This document shows positions 9,043 to 15,894 of a stretch of DNA of 64,000 bases, piece by piece. The notes under the pieces were generated by a model, which saw nothing but the letters and a program-made list of their open reading frames with translations, searched no databases and was not told the origin of the DNA. The translations under genes were made by a program, and so were the position numbers. Position 1 is the stretch's first letter, and the number at the start of each line of letters is the position of its first letter. Origin of the DNA: Hyphomicrobium sp. (GTDB taxonomy: Bacteria > Pseudomonadota > Alphaproteobacteria > Rhizobiales > Hyphomicrobiaceae); assembly GCF_019753045.1 (NCBI RefSeq), contig NZ_JAIELN010000003.1, forward strand, positions 62,001 to 126,000, written 5' to 3'.

Positions 9043-9189
9043 TCAACCGAGCATTTCGAGGGCGAGGCTGATGATTCCTGCGAGCGTCGTTGCTGCTACG
9101 ACGCAGAGCAGAGTTATGAATACATGGTATCCGTCGGAGCCTTGATCGTTGACCTCGTCGAACCGGATTTTTCCTGCATGCTTCGACAT
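9043..9189 (-). CDS. Small single-span membrane protein (48 aa)
   Basis: An ATG-to-TGA frame of 48 residues. The first 20 are polar and charged (MSKHAGKIRFDEVNDQGSDG), followed by one transmembrane segment from YHVFITLLCVVAATTLAGII to the end. The N-terminus looks cytosolic and the layout resembles small respiratory-chain or stress membrane peptides, but I recognise no family. The ribosome site is weak. On the minus strand, GGAGC-N16-CGTT (9219-9243) is one base from the EcfG promoter consensus and about 30 bases upstream, suggesting stress control. Confidence 0.5.
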   Translation of the reverse strand: MSKHAGKIRFDEVNDQGSDGYHVFITLLCVVAATTLAGIISLALEMLG

Positions 9190-9468
9190 ACTGAAACTCA
9201 AAGAAGTTGCGACCTCGTAACGAGCTCGGCGACATAAAGCTCCCGTTGCCTAGATTCAAGTTGGTGCGACCGAATTGCCCGAGAAGGTGCGGCACTTATC
9301 CACGCACTGAGCATGTTCGTAACGGCCCGCTTGCGAGCCTGTTTCGTGATCGGCGCGTAACCAATCTCACGATGACGTTCATCCCAAATTCAGAAGCAAA
9401 ATCAGAAGAAAAGCAGGCGCGGCATGGAGTTCAACATGCTCGCGCGCAGCATTTTACGGGGTGACATA

Positions 9469-9705
9469 ATGGAAAGATTTCGCGTGGTCGTGTGGTGTCA
9501 GTCATGCAACGGCGACGAGGAGGGATGCTTCGGCGGAGGGACTGGATTGCTCGATGGCGCCTTCGAGTCGTGGGAGGATGCGGACAAGGCCGGTGTTCGC
9601 TACTGCGCCAAGCTGCCGTACCAATATCGCATCGTACACACCGGATCGTTGCAGGTTTCTACGCCCGCATCAGATTACTTTGCTGGCTCAACGCCTCTTT
9701 GAGCG
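9469..9705 (+). CDS. Small hypothetical protein
   Basis: From ATG 9469, preceded by GGGGTGA, the frame encodes about 77 residues beginning MERFRVVVWCQSCNGDEEGC. The CQSCN pair and the following Cys suggest a metal- or redox-active site, and the rest (SWEDADKAGVRYCAKLPYQYRIVHTGS) reads as a compact alpha/beta protein. I do not recognise the family. The open frame begins earlier, at 9424, but the internal start has the better ribosome site. Its 3' end overlaps the convergent small gene by about 45 bases. Confidence 0.5.
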
Positions 9706-9883
9706 TTTGCTGGGCCATCTGCAATTTGCGGATCATATCTTCGTAATCAACCGCAGACTCGAGCGCTTCGGCGATAAGATAGTCGGCCTGCTCGAGTTTG
9801 GCTTCGAGACGCGCAATGCGGGACCGCGCCTCGAAAAGTTCGGCTGGCTGGTTATTGCTTACCGCCATGCTTTCGTAGGTCAT
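9659..9883 (-). CDS. Small coiled-coil protein under an EcfG-type promoter
   Basis: A 74-residue protein that is helical and heptad-like over most of its length (ARSRIARLEAKLEQADYLIAEALESA, then MIRKLQMAQQTLKEAL), so probably a small coiled-coil dimer. I chose ATG 9883 because GGGAGC lies seven bases before it and it leaves a normal leader after the promoter at 9926-9950; an ATG at 9904 is possible. The function is unknown. The promoter predicts expression in the general stress response. Confidence 0.6.
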   Translation of the reverse strand: MTYESMAVSNNQPAELFEARSRIARLEAKLEQADYLIAEALESAVDYEDMIRKLQMAQQTLKEALSQQSNLMRA

Positions 9884-9925
9884 CGCCTGCTCCCGGTCGC
9901 ACATTCTGGCGCACGTTCGTTGGGC

Positions 9926-9950
9926 AACGCGTCAGGGATACAAGGGTTCC
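9926..9950 (-). promoter_or_regulatory. EcfG-type general stress promoter
   Basis: Read on the minus strand, GGAAC (9950-9946) and CGTT (9929-9926) are separated by exactly 16 bases. This is the established consensus for the alphaproteobacterial stress sigma factor EcfG. The element lies about 43 bases upstream of the 74-residue coiled-coil gene and points toward it. Confidence 0.7.
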
Positions 9951-10019
9951 TCGCGCGCTGGATAAGTCCGTAGCCGCGGAATACAGCGGATCAGATCCTT
10001 GGTGGGCGGTCCCAACGAA

Positions 10020-10048
10020 CCGCCACGCCTGCGAGGTATTCGTGGCGG
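10020..10048 (-). terminator. Hairpin downstream of the 64-residue gene
   Basis: Perfect 8-base arms, CCGCCACG at 10020-10027 and CGTGGCGG at 10041-10048, lie seven bases past the stop of the minus-strand gene ending at 10055. There is no T-run after it, so it may be an mRNA-stabilising stem rather than a strong terminator. Confidence 0.4.
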
Positions 10049-10054
10049 ACCTTA

Positions 10055-10249
10055 TCAAGCTGCTTGGTTCATCATAGCGGCGCGAAATTTCGATATGTCG
10101 CGCTCGCCTCGATCGGCAATGGCGCAGAGACGCTGAACGACGTCATCCGTCGAAAGTTCAGGGCGGTGGTTTCGCGCCTCGGTGAGAATTTCATTGATGA
10201 TGTGCGCGAGCTTTTTCAACTCGTCGGAGCTGTAACAGGTATTCTGCAT
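10055..10249 (-). CDS. Small helical hypothetical protein (64 aa)
   Basis: A 64-residue, largely helical protein beginning MQNTCYSSDELKKLAHIINE. The long open frame upstream is out of character, while ATG 10249 has AAGGAA six bases before it, so this start is preferred. DELKKLAHIINEILTEARNH and DVVQRLCAIADRGERDISKF would form two or three amphipathic helices. I recognise no family or motif. An 11-base perfect palindrome lies just upstream at 10271-10297. Confidence 0.6.
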   Translation of the reverse strand: MQNTCYSSDELKKLAHIINEILTEARNHRPELSTDDVVQRLCAIADRGERDISKFRAAMMNQAA

Positions 10250-10270
10250 GTCGTTCCTTAGCCAACGGAA

Positions 10271-10297
10271 TGCCGGCTCGGCCGCACCGAGCCGGCA
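10271..10297. repeat. Perfect 11-base palindrome
   Basis: TGCCGGCTCGG at 10271-10281 and its exact reverse complement at 10287-10297 are separated by a five-base loop. It lies about 20 bases upstream of the minus-strand 64-residue gene, in its probable promoter or leader region, and could be an operator, an RNA stem or a REP-like element. Confidence 0.5.
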
Positions 10298-10623
10298 CCC
10301 TAACGAGCGGGGCTGGCGCCTCGCTCCAGAGCCAAAAACGCGTTTGATGACCGGTGGTTCCCGCATGCGCGTTTTCGCGCGCTGAGTGGCTGTCCGACTG
10401 CATCGGCTGTGGCCACAGCAGCGCAGCACCAAGGTATCGCGCAGGTTGGGCTTGACCATCCGTACCCAAATCAGATTGCTTGTTGGATGCCGACAGCAGC
10501 GTATGTGCTGAGTAGTTGTTGCCCATGAATCTACATGGCAATCTCTACCCCGAGGTTTGATCGGCAGCTGACAGAACCGCGCCGTCCCCAAATGGTTTTG
10601 TCCATGAGCGATAAGCTCAAAGA

Positions 10624-10658
10624 AGAGAGCGGCTTAAATGTCCGCTCTCTTTTTCTTT
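10624..10658 (+). terminator. Strong Rho-independent terminator without an assigned gene
   Basis: AGAGAGCGG at 10624-10632 pairs perfectly with CCGCTCTCT at 10642-10650 and is followed by TTTTCTTT. This is a textbook plus-strand intrinsic terminator. No protein-coding gene lies upstream on that strand, so an unannotated small RNA is a reasonable explanation. Confidence 0.75.
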
Positions 10659-10683
10659 ATGCGGATCATATGGGTGCCGCCGA

Positions 10684-10708
10684 GGAACCTCGTTCAATCG
10701 GCGCCGTT
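10684..10708 (+). promoter_or_regulatory. EcfG-type general stress promoter
   Basis: GGAAC at 10684-10688 and CGTT at 10705-10708 are separated by 16 bases, matching the EcfG consensus exactly. The element ends 31 bases before the start codon of the small membrane protein at 10740, and the promoter probably drives both small genes there. Confidence 0.75.
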
Positions 10709-10739
10709 ATTCTCCCGAGGAACCTTGGAGGATAACGCC

Positions 10740-10967
10740 ATGGCGTTAGACCAAAACCGCGATTTTATAGATGTCGCAGACGAAGCCATCGCGCGGCGCG
10801 AAGCGCGACGCGTGATCCTCGTCGGCGTCCTTGCCTTGTTGGTTCTGGGTGTCGTGCTTTTCTCGGTGCTGATGTATGGCCGCATCCTTACCGATGACGC
10901 GGGCATTGTTTCGGCAATCCCAGCTGCGTCGGTCGCGCTTGGCAGACCGGCGCGTAGCCAGCATTAA
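10740..10967 (+). CDS. Small stress-promoter membrane protein (75 aa)
   Basis: A 75-residue protein with a charged N-terminus (MALDQNRDFIDVADEAIARREARR) and one transmembrane helix (VILVGVLALLVLGVVLFSVLMY, about 24-46). A short polar tail follows. ATG 10740 has GGAGG eight bases upstream. It lies 17 bases before a second small membrane protein gene and directly behind an EcfG-type promoter. The function is unknown; a role in envelope stress is inferred only from the promoter and topology. Confidence 0.7.
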   Translation: MALDQNRDFIDVADEAIARREARRVILVGVLALLVLGVVLFSVLMYGRILTDDAGIVSAIPAASVALGRPARSQH

Positions 10968-10983
10968 CCGAGGAGATCGGGTC

Positions 10984-11187
10984 ATGGCTTTGTGGAGCGA
11001 AGGCCGAGGGTTGGATGAAGTTGTTCGCAAAACCGACAACACGTTGAACGTTCTTGTCGTGCTGCTCTTGGTGGCGTTCGCGTTGGCGGCGGCAAGTTAC
11101 TATTATGGTCAGATGAATCCCAGGGTCGCGCCCGCGGCTCACTCAGATGCGGGTCATCCCTCTACAGCGACGCAACCGCATCCTTGA
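10984..11187 (+). CDS. Small single-span membrane protein (67 aa)
   Basis: This 67-residue protein has one transmembrane helix (NVLVVLLLVAFALAAASYYY, about 22-42) and a C-terminal tail rich in Pro, Ala, His and Thr. ATG 10984 is preceded by AGGAG. The start follows the previous gene's stop by 16 bases, so they form a two-gene operon under the EcfG-type promoter. The two proteins share layout but not clear sequence similarity. The function is unknown. Confidence 0.65.
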   Translation: MALWSEGRGLDEVVRKTDNTLNVLVVLLLVAFALAAASYYYGQMNPRVAPAAHSDAGHPSTATQPHP

Positions 11188-11363
11188 CGCGATATGCACG
11201 CCAAAAAATCAGCTTCCTATCGGCGCTTCACGACGCCTCCAGTGTTGGGGAATGCGGCGGGTCCGTGAACGGATGTTCAGCTTAAATACATTCTCGTAAG
11301 CGCACATATTCTGCGAATTTTCCCATTAGAGGTTTCCTTGTTTCTAAGCAATGGAGACACCCA

Positions 11364-11654
11364 ATGAGAAAAGTCGTGTTCGGATTTATTGCAGTAAGCA
11401 GCACCTTGATCGCGACGTCGGCGTTGGCGGAGCCAGCTTTCACGACGAGGGCGCCGGGCGCTCAATCCATGGTCCAAAAAGCCGACTACTACCGCTGGCA
11501 CCGTTGGCACCGTGGCCCGCGTTTCTATGGTGCTCCAGGATGGGGCTATGGCTATGGATACGGCGGCTGCTACGGCGTTCGCCATCTGTGTGCCGATCGT
11601 TGGGGTTGGGGCGGCCCCGGATTCCGGCGTTGCATGTGGCGTCACGGCTGCTAA
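11364..11654 (+). CDS. Secreted four-cysteine small protein, paralogue 1
   Basis: A 96-residue exported protein. The signal peptide MRKVVFGFIAVSSTLIATSALA is followed by a mature region rich in Trp, Arg, Gly and Tyr (YRWHRWHRGPRF, then GYGYGYGG). Its four cysteines are spaced C-x6-C-x13-C-x5-C, exactly as in the paralogue at 11967, which suggests two conserved disulfides in the periplasm. The two genes share signal-peptide sequence, the upstream GTGAAC-NN-ATGTTCAGCT stretch and the style of terminator, so they arose by tandem duplication. The function is unknown. Confidence 0.65.
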   Translation: MRKVVFGFIAVSSTLIATSALAEPAFTTRAPGAQSMVQKADYYRWHRWHRGPRFYGAPGWGYGYGYGGCYGVRHLCADRWGWGGPGFRRCMWRHGC

Positions 11655-11680
11655 CGGCAGTCCGGAAAATTCAATTTCGA

Positions 11681-11710
11681 GGCCGGGAGCTTTTCCTCCC
11701 GGCCTTTTTT
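11681..11710 (+). terminator. Terminator after secreted paralogue 1
   Basis: GGCCGGGAG at 11681-11689 pairs with CTCCCGGCC at 11696-11704 and is followed by six T residues. This is a clear intrinsic terminator for the upstream small gene. A related hairpin ends the neighbouring paralogue. Confidence 0.85.
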
Positions 11711-11966
11711 GATGCCGCCAGCTGATGTTTTTGCGATATCGCGTGCAAGACAAAGACCTGCTCCAGTTGCTTTTTGATGCGAACGATCGAGCACCTCTTC
11801 GGCAATCGAAATACAATTGGTTTTTCGTTGATTTATTGCGTGCGTCATGGACAGCGGCCCAAAGGTGAGCGCCGGTGAACCTAATGTTCAGCTCGAGGAT
11901 CAGTTTTTGATCCTCGTTTTGAAGTGCCGTTAGAGTCTCTTTGCTTCCAAGCAAAGGAGAGGCGCA

Positions 11967-12248
11967 ATGAAAAAAATCGTGTTCGGGTTTCTTGCATTCA
12001 GCAGCAGCGTGATCGCGACGGCTGTAATCGCCGCGCCAAAAATTCCAACCGCGCCGGCTGCTCAAACGATGGTTCAGCAGGCTCAAAAATTCGGTTGGCC
12101 CGACCGTCCGGGTGGTCCGGGACCTGAGCCTGGACCGGGATGGGCCGCGGGCAGCGTTTGCGACAGCATACAACAAATGTGTGCCGCGCAATCGACCGCT
12201 GGCGGCCAGTCGTACACCGCCTGCGTAGCGTCGCATGGCTGCCTGTAG
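11967..12248 (+). CDS. Secreted four-cysteine small protein, paralogue 2
   Basis: A 93-residue exported protein with signal peptide MKKIVFGFLAFSSSVIATA, closely similar to paralogue 1. The mature part has a proline/glycine-rich segment (GPGPEPGPGWAAG) in place of the aromatic stretch. The four cysteines keep the same C-x6-C-x13-C-x5-C spacing, and both proteins end with a HGC motif. GGAGAGGC precedes the ATG. Divergence everywhere except the signal peptide and cysteine framework suggests the fold is held by disulfides while the surface changes. The function is unknown. Confidence 0.65.
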   Translation: MKKIVFGFLAFSSSVIATAVIAAPKIPTAPAAQTMVQQAQKFGWPDRPGGPGPEPGPGWAAGSVCDSIQQMCAAQSTAGGQSYTACVASHGCL

Positions 12249-12273
12249 TCGGCGTATCGACAACTGAATTTCG

Positions 12274-12304
12274 GGGCCGGGAGGGTTCGCCTTTCCGGCC
12301 CTTT
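12274..12304 (+). terminator. Terminator after secreted paralogue 2
   Basis: GGGCCGG at 12274-12280 pairs with CCGGCCC at 12295-12301, followed by TTT. It is the counterpart of the hairpin that ends paralogue 1, and a third similar stem is found at 12402-12426. Confidence 0.7.
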
Positions 12305-12598
12305 CGGTTGATTGCTGCAGACGACTCTTGGGCGAATTCTGGTTCAATCAATGTATGTGGCTACGGGGCTGCTGATCGGGGCCAGCTGAAGGCGTGTTTC
12401 GCGGCCGGCCGACGTCTTCCCGGCCGTTTCGTTCGGGGAAACTTGTGACGTGCGATCCGTTAGCTGATGATATGCGCGACGTCAGGTGCCGAGAAAACGC
12501 GAGGGAGCGGATAAATTATCTTGTCCCGCGAGACGCTTCGATGTTTCGCGCGAGCATGTGATAGAAGCGATCGGGGTTACGTTGGAGGGGTAGCTGCC
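12305..12598. other. Intergenic region with possible decayed third paralogue
   Basis: No intact gene is visible. A short reading (NVCGYGAADRGQLKACFAAG) near 12345-12405 resembles the C-terminal part of the two upstream secreted proteins. It is followed, as in the intact copies, by a GGCCGG-type stem (12402-12408 pairing with 12420-12426) and TTT. GGAAA-N16-CGTT at 12437-12461 is one base from an EcfG promoter. Confidence 0.35.
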
Positions 12599-12694
12599 AT
12601 GCTTGAGGATATCAAGATGGTTTTGGCACTGGGCGTGCCGCTTGTTTTAGGGATCTATTTGATTTCTCTTCTACGGCACGGCACGGCTCGGTGA
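12599..12694 (+). CDS. Very small membrane protein (31 aa)
   Basis: An ATG-to-TGA frame of 31 residues, preceded by GGAGGGG, a strong ribosome site. After MLEDIK the chain is one hydrophobic helix (MVLALGVPLVLGIYLISLL) with a basic end (RHGTAR), giving a typical N-out or small regulatory membrane peptide layout. It is followed directly by a strong terminator, which supports it being a real short transcript. No family is recognised. Confidence 0.5.
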   Translation: MLEDIKMVLALGVPLVLGIYLISLLRHGTAR

Positions 12695-12700
12695 GAAGGA

Positions 12701-12734
12701 AGCGAAAGGCCAAATAGCCGACAGGCCTTTCGCT
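12701..12734. terminator. Bidirectional terminator
   Basis: AGCGAAAGGCC at 12701-12711 pairs perfectly with GGCCTTTCGCT at 12724-12734. It lies between the 31-residue plus-strand gene and the end of the minus-strand gene at 12744, and can serve both. Confidence 0.7.
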
Positions 12735-12743
12735 CCGTGTGCC

Positions 12744-13193
12744 CTACTCTTTTTTCTGGGTGGTCAGCTCGTTCCACTTGTCTCCGAGCTGTTTCTTCAG
12801 ATCGTCGACCTTTTTGGAGGCTTCGTCTTTCTTGGCTGTGAAGGCGGCGCGAGCGGCGGTGTAGTCCGCGTTCGGAAGTTCGAACTCAGTCATGAACGGG
12901 CAACCACCGTGACTGAGGTTCGGCGCAGCGAACCGGACGCGAGTCGTCTCCGGAGCGGTACCCGGACCGACCTTCATGATGACCGCATCCTTTTCCAGAC
13001 GGCACTTGTCGCCTTTCGCAAGTTTCTTCATGTCGACGGTGACGAACTTGCCGCCTTCGTTGAGCAAGGTGACATCCATTGCGCTCGGCAGAAACGCCAA
13101 TTCGATGCCGCTATCCGCGTCGGCTGCGTGCGCCGAGAACGGAATTGCCGCAGCGGCAACGGCGATCAGAATTTGCTTGGTAAGAATTTTCAT
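12744..13193 (-). CDS. Exported hypothetical protein with conserved cysteine pair
   Basis: The 149-residue product starts with a signal peptide (MKILTKQILIAVAAAAIPFSAHA). The mature part has one beta-rich section (IELAFLPSAMDVTLLNEGGKFVTVDM) containing two cysteines (KCRLEK and GGCPFM) that probably form a disulfide. It ends in a charged helix (AAFTAKKDEASKKVDDLKKQLGDKW). It is therefore periplasmic, but I recognise no family and assign no function. It shares a terminator with the convergent small gene and is upstream of nothing obvious on its strand. Confidence 0.6.
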   Translation of the reverse strand: MKILTKQILIAVAAAAIPFSAHAADADSGIELAFLPSAMDVTLLNEGGKFVTVDMKKLAKGDKCRLEKDAVIMKVGPGTAPETTRVRFAAPNLSHGGCPFMTEFELPNADYTAARAAFTAKKDEASKKVDDLKKQLGDKWNELTTQKKE

Positions 13194-13369
13194 GGAAGGC
13201 GATCCTCTATGTCGTTTAACAGCGCCAGACGGTGATGCGCTGAAGCGAGTGCTTTGGGCATTTTCATATGTCGAGAATATGTACGCTCATGCCGCGTCCG
13301 AAAAATATTATCACGTCGGGGGATAACTCTCCGCCGGGCCGTTGCAATTTCGGCAGGCGGACGCCGCTG

Positions 13370-14293
13370 TCAAGTGAGCGTGCCGGCCTTCTGGTCGAAG
13401 CCCGCACGCGCCCGCGCTGCCGAAGACGAAATTGTTCCCAACTCGATTGGTTCCGGACGGTTGATGGCTGAGATGAAATTGTCGACGAAAGTCCGCCGGT
13501 CTCCGGCTTCGAGCAGGGCAGCGTCGAAGACGGCGTAGATGCCGACGTCGAACACGGGCGCGCGAGGAACAGGATGGAGCCGCCCCGGCAAAGCGTTGAT
13601 CCAACGGCGAGGCAAATAGGCTGAACCGCCAACACGCAAAATATATTCTAGTGCCGCACCGCCATCGCTGAAAGTTACGATCGGCGTGTCGTCGACGGGG
13701 TAGGCACGAAAAACCTCATCGCTGAATTTGCGCCCCCAATCGATGTATACGTATTTCGGGTCCCATCGCACGAGTTCTCGCCGGATCGTGGCAGCGAGCA
13801 CGAGTTCATCCGTCAGCAGCCTAGTGGCCGACCAGCCGGCTTTCAGCGCCGGTTCATGGAAAATTGCGACGTCGACTTCGCCGGCATTCAGCTTGGCGGC
13901 TGTTGTCGCCGGATCGGCGACGATTGCGTTGATCGCGACGGTCGGCTCCTGACGTTGAAAGGACGCGAGGTAGGAGGCCATCAAATCCCCCCAAATAACG
14001 GGCGATGCGGCGATCGTCAGAATGCCGTTGAAGCCTTTTGGCAGAGCTATTTCGCGACGCGCCTTGTGCCAGTTGCGCACGACGGACTGGGCATAGGGCA
14101 GGAACACGCTTCCTGCCTGGGTCAGGGTCACGCTCGTGCGCGAACGGCGAAATAGGCGTTGGCCGAGACTGTCTTCGAGCATTTGGATGCGGGCGCTGAC
14201 GGTCGATGGCGTGACGCAAAGCACTTCCGATGCGCGAAAGAAATTCCCAGCTTCGGCGATCTTTACGAACGTCTCGAGGGCTTCGATCTGCAT
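13370..14293 (-). CDS. LysR-family transcriptional regulator of the catabolic cluster
   Basis: A 307-residue LysR regulator. The winged helix-turn-helix is at residues 1-60 (LETFVKIAEAGNFFRASEVLCVTPSTVSARIQMLEDSLGQRLFRR), followed by a linker helix and a periplasmic-binding-like effector domain (about 90-295). It is divergent from the monooxygenase gene at 14458, the usual position for a LysR activator of a catabolic operon. The 164-base gap contains an inverted repeat (14380-14402). The effector is unknown; from context it should be the cluster's substrate or an intermediate. Confidence 0.88.
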   Translation of the reverse strand: MQIEALETFVKIAEAGNFFRASEVLCVTPSTVSARIQMLEDSLGQRLFRRSRTSVTLTQAGSVFLPYAQSVVRNWHKARREIALPKGFNGILTIAASPVIWGDLMASYLASFQRQEPTVAINAIVADPATTAAKLNAGEVDVAIFHEPALKAGWSATRLLTDELVLAATIRRELVRWDPKYVYIDWGRKFSDEVFRAYPVDDTPIVTFSDGGAALEYILRVGGSAYLPRRWINALPGRLHPVPRAPVFDVGIYAVFDAALLEAGDRRTFVDNFISAINRPEPIELGTISSSAARARAGFDQKAGTLT

Positions 14294-14379
14294 TCCCGCG
14301 ATCCTTGAGGCAGCAGCCGTTGCCCACGATTGGGTGTTGCACTGCGATATCGACAGTTCGACAAAGCCGAATGATTTAT

Positions 14380-14402
14380 ATCAATAAAATCGCTTTATCG
14401 AT
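14380..14402. promoter_or_regulatory. Candidate LysR operator
   Basis: ATCAATAAA at 14380-14388 and TTTATCGAT at 14394-14402 form an inverted repeat with 8 of 9 bases paired and a five-base centre. It is A/T-rich in a GC-rich setting and lies in the divergent promoter region between the LysR gene and the monooxygenase gene, where such regulators bind. Confidence 0.5.
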
Positions 14403-14457
14403 CTTTCAAGCCTTCATAACGTTCGTTGCATGATCGCTTGCAGGGTTGGATAAGTGG

Positions 14458-15519
14458 ATGCGCTTCAACTACTTCCTCACGACTTTCCTTCCCCGAAAAG
14501 ACTACGGCGGCGATCGCCTGTATCGGGAAGTGATTGAGCAAGCCGTCCATGCCGATGCCCTTGGCTTCGATGCGGTTTCGATCCCCGAGCACCACCTCAT
14601 CAACCTTCTGATCATCCCGTCGCCACTCCAGATGGCGACCAAAATCGCGACGTTGACGCGAAACGTCGACGTCGTCATTTCGATCTCGGTTCTGCCGATC
14701 CGCGACATGCGCGTGTTTGCCGGTGAGGTCGTTCAGGCGGACATTCTTTGCGATAACCGCTTGGTACTGGGCGTTGGACGTGGCGCGTTCGCGGCGGAGC
14801 TCGCCGGCCTTGGTGTGCCTCTCGCGGAGACACCGCAAAGGTTCACTGAGTCGCTATCGGTTCTCGAGGCGTTGCTGACGCGCGAAAACGTCTCTTGGGA
14901 CGGGGATTACTACAAGTTCGACGGGATAACCGTGATGCCGCGCCCGGAGCGGCCGGTCCCGATCATGATCGCTACGATAACGCCCGATGCGATTTATAAC
15001 TACGCCAAGCGCGGGTACGATATCCAGACGACGCCGCTCAACTCGTCGTTCGACGTGCTTCTCGATCAGGTCAATGCCTTCAGGAAGGGCAGGAGCGAAG
15101 CGCCGGCGAGTGTGCGTGCGCCGAAGCTGTCGCTGCAGCGAGTCATTTATCTGGCTCGCGATGACGCTGAAGCCCAACGTATCGGGCACTCCGTCTACGA
15201 TTATTATAAGCGTTTCGACAACCTCTTCACCGGGCCGGGTGTCCTCCGCGACGGCATGGTCGAACCGTTGCCTCGCAAGCAGCAGTTCGAGGAGATGATG
15301 GACAATCTCCTGATCTGTACGAAATCGCGCATGCTTGAAAATTTGTCGAAGTACGCCGAAGCAGGCATCGACGAAGTCATCATGAGCTCAGGCTTTGGTC
15401 TGCCGCAAGCGGAGATGCTCGACATGATGGAACGCTTCGCGACGGAAATCATGCCTCACTTCAAGTCGGCGAAACCAGCACGACTGGATGCGACCGTCTC
15501 ATCGGCACACATCGGATAA
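14458..15519 (+). CDS. Luciferase-like (LLM class) flavin-dependent monooxygenase
   Basis: This ~353-residue protein is the oxygenase half of a two-component flavin monooxygenase. It has the bacterial-luciferase TIM barrel: DALGFDAVSIPEHH near the start, TRNVDVVISISVLPIRDMRVFAGEVVQADILCDNRLVLGVGRG in the middle, and a C-terminal EAGIDEVIMSSGFG. Such enzymes use reduced FMN supplied by a separate reductase; a reductase gene is present at 20156. ATG 14458 begins MRFNYFLTT; TTG 14446 is an alternative without a better ribosome site. Heading a betaine-transport and aldehyde-dehydrogenase cluster, it may cleave a pyridinium ring in the manner of TgnB. Confidence 0.85.
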   Translation: MRFNYFLTTFLPRKDYGGDRLYREVIEQAVHADALGFDAVSIPEHHLINLLIIPSPLQMATKIATLTRNVDVVISISVLPIRDMRVFAGEVVQADILCDNRLVLGVGRGAFAAELAGLGVPLAETPQRFTESLSVLEALLTRENVSWDGDYYKFDGITVMPRPERPVPIMIATITPDAIYNYAKRGYDIQTTPLNSSFDVLLDQVNAFRKGRSEAPASVRAPKLSLQRVIYLARDDAEAQRIGHSVYDYYKRFDNLFTGPGVLRDGMVEPLPRKQQFEEMMDNLLICTKSRMLENLSKYAEAGIDEVIMSSGFGLPQAEMLDMMERFATEIMPHFKSAKPARLDATVSSAHIG

Positions 15520-15579
15520 ATCACTCATGTCGCAACGAATAAAACTCTACCCGTAGGTCTAGCTCCATAAGGTAACGCA

Positions 15580-15894
15580 TTGGCAACCGCAGCGCCTCAA
15601 CGCAAACTCGTCGTCATCCGTGCGTGCTCTCGTCGCCGCGCGGTACCGGCAATGCCGTCGGCTGCGGACGAAAGAATTCGGGTGATCGAGTTTCATTCGG
15701 TGGATGGCGGCGCTGTGCTGCTCATGCCCGCCACTCTCGCCGAGCCATTCCAATCCCTGCAAAACGATTGGGATTTTTCAGCCGAGCGCGAACTCCTTCT
15801 AGATTCTAGCCGCGTTCTTGCGGACAGTGCAAAAGCGGTTCTTGCCCGGAACTGTACGACCCTTCAACGTCAAGCCCAAATGGAGCGGACATGA
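15580..15894 (+). CDS. Possible small hypothetical protein
   Basis: A frame of 104 residues from a TTG at 15580 ends in TGA overlapping the ATG of the binding-protein gene (ATGA at 15891-15894), the arrangement of translationally coupled genes. The middle (IRVIEFHSVDGGAVLLMPATLAEPFQSLQNDW) looks protein-like, but the start region is Arg-rich and no family is recognised. It may be a genuine small operon member or a chance frame. Confidence 0.35.
   Translation: MATAAPQRKLVVIRACSRRRAVPAMPSAADERIRVIEFHSVDGGAVLLMPATLAEPFQSLQNDWDFSAERELLLDSSRVLADSAKAVLARNCTTLQRQAQMERT

Larger units (their letters stand above)
10250..10739. other. Intergenic region with palindrome, terminator and stress promoter
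   Basis: No convincing protein gene is visible in these 490 bases. It holds a perfect palindrome (10271-10297), a strong plus-strand terminator (10624-10658) with no gene in front of it, and an EcfG-type promoter (10684-10708). The orphan terminator raises the possibility of a small plus-strand RNA ending near 10658. Confidence 0.5.

Noticed and set aside
12345..12405. Third functional copy of the secreted four-cysteine protein
   Set aside because: No signal peptide or start is present and the last cysteine is lost, so at most it is a decayed remnant.
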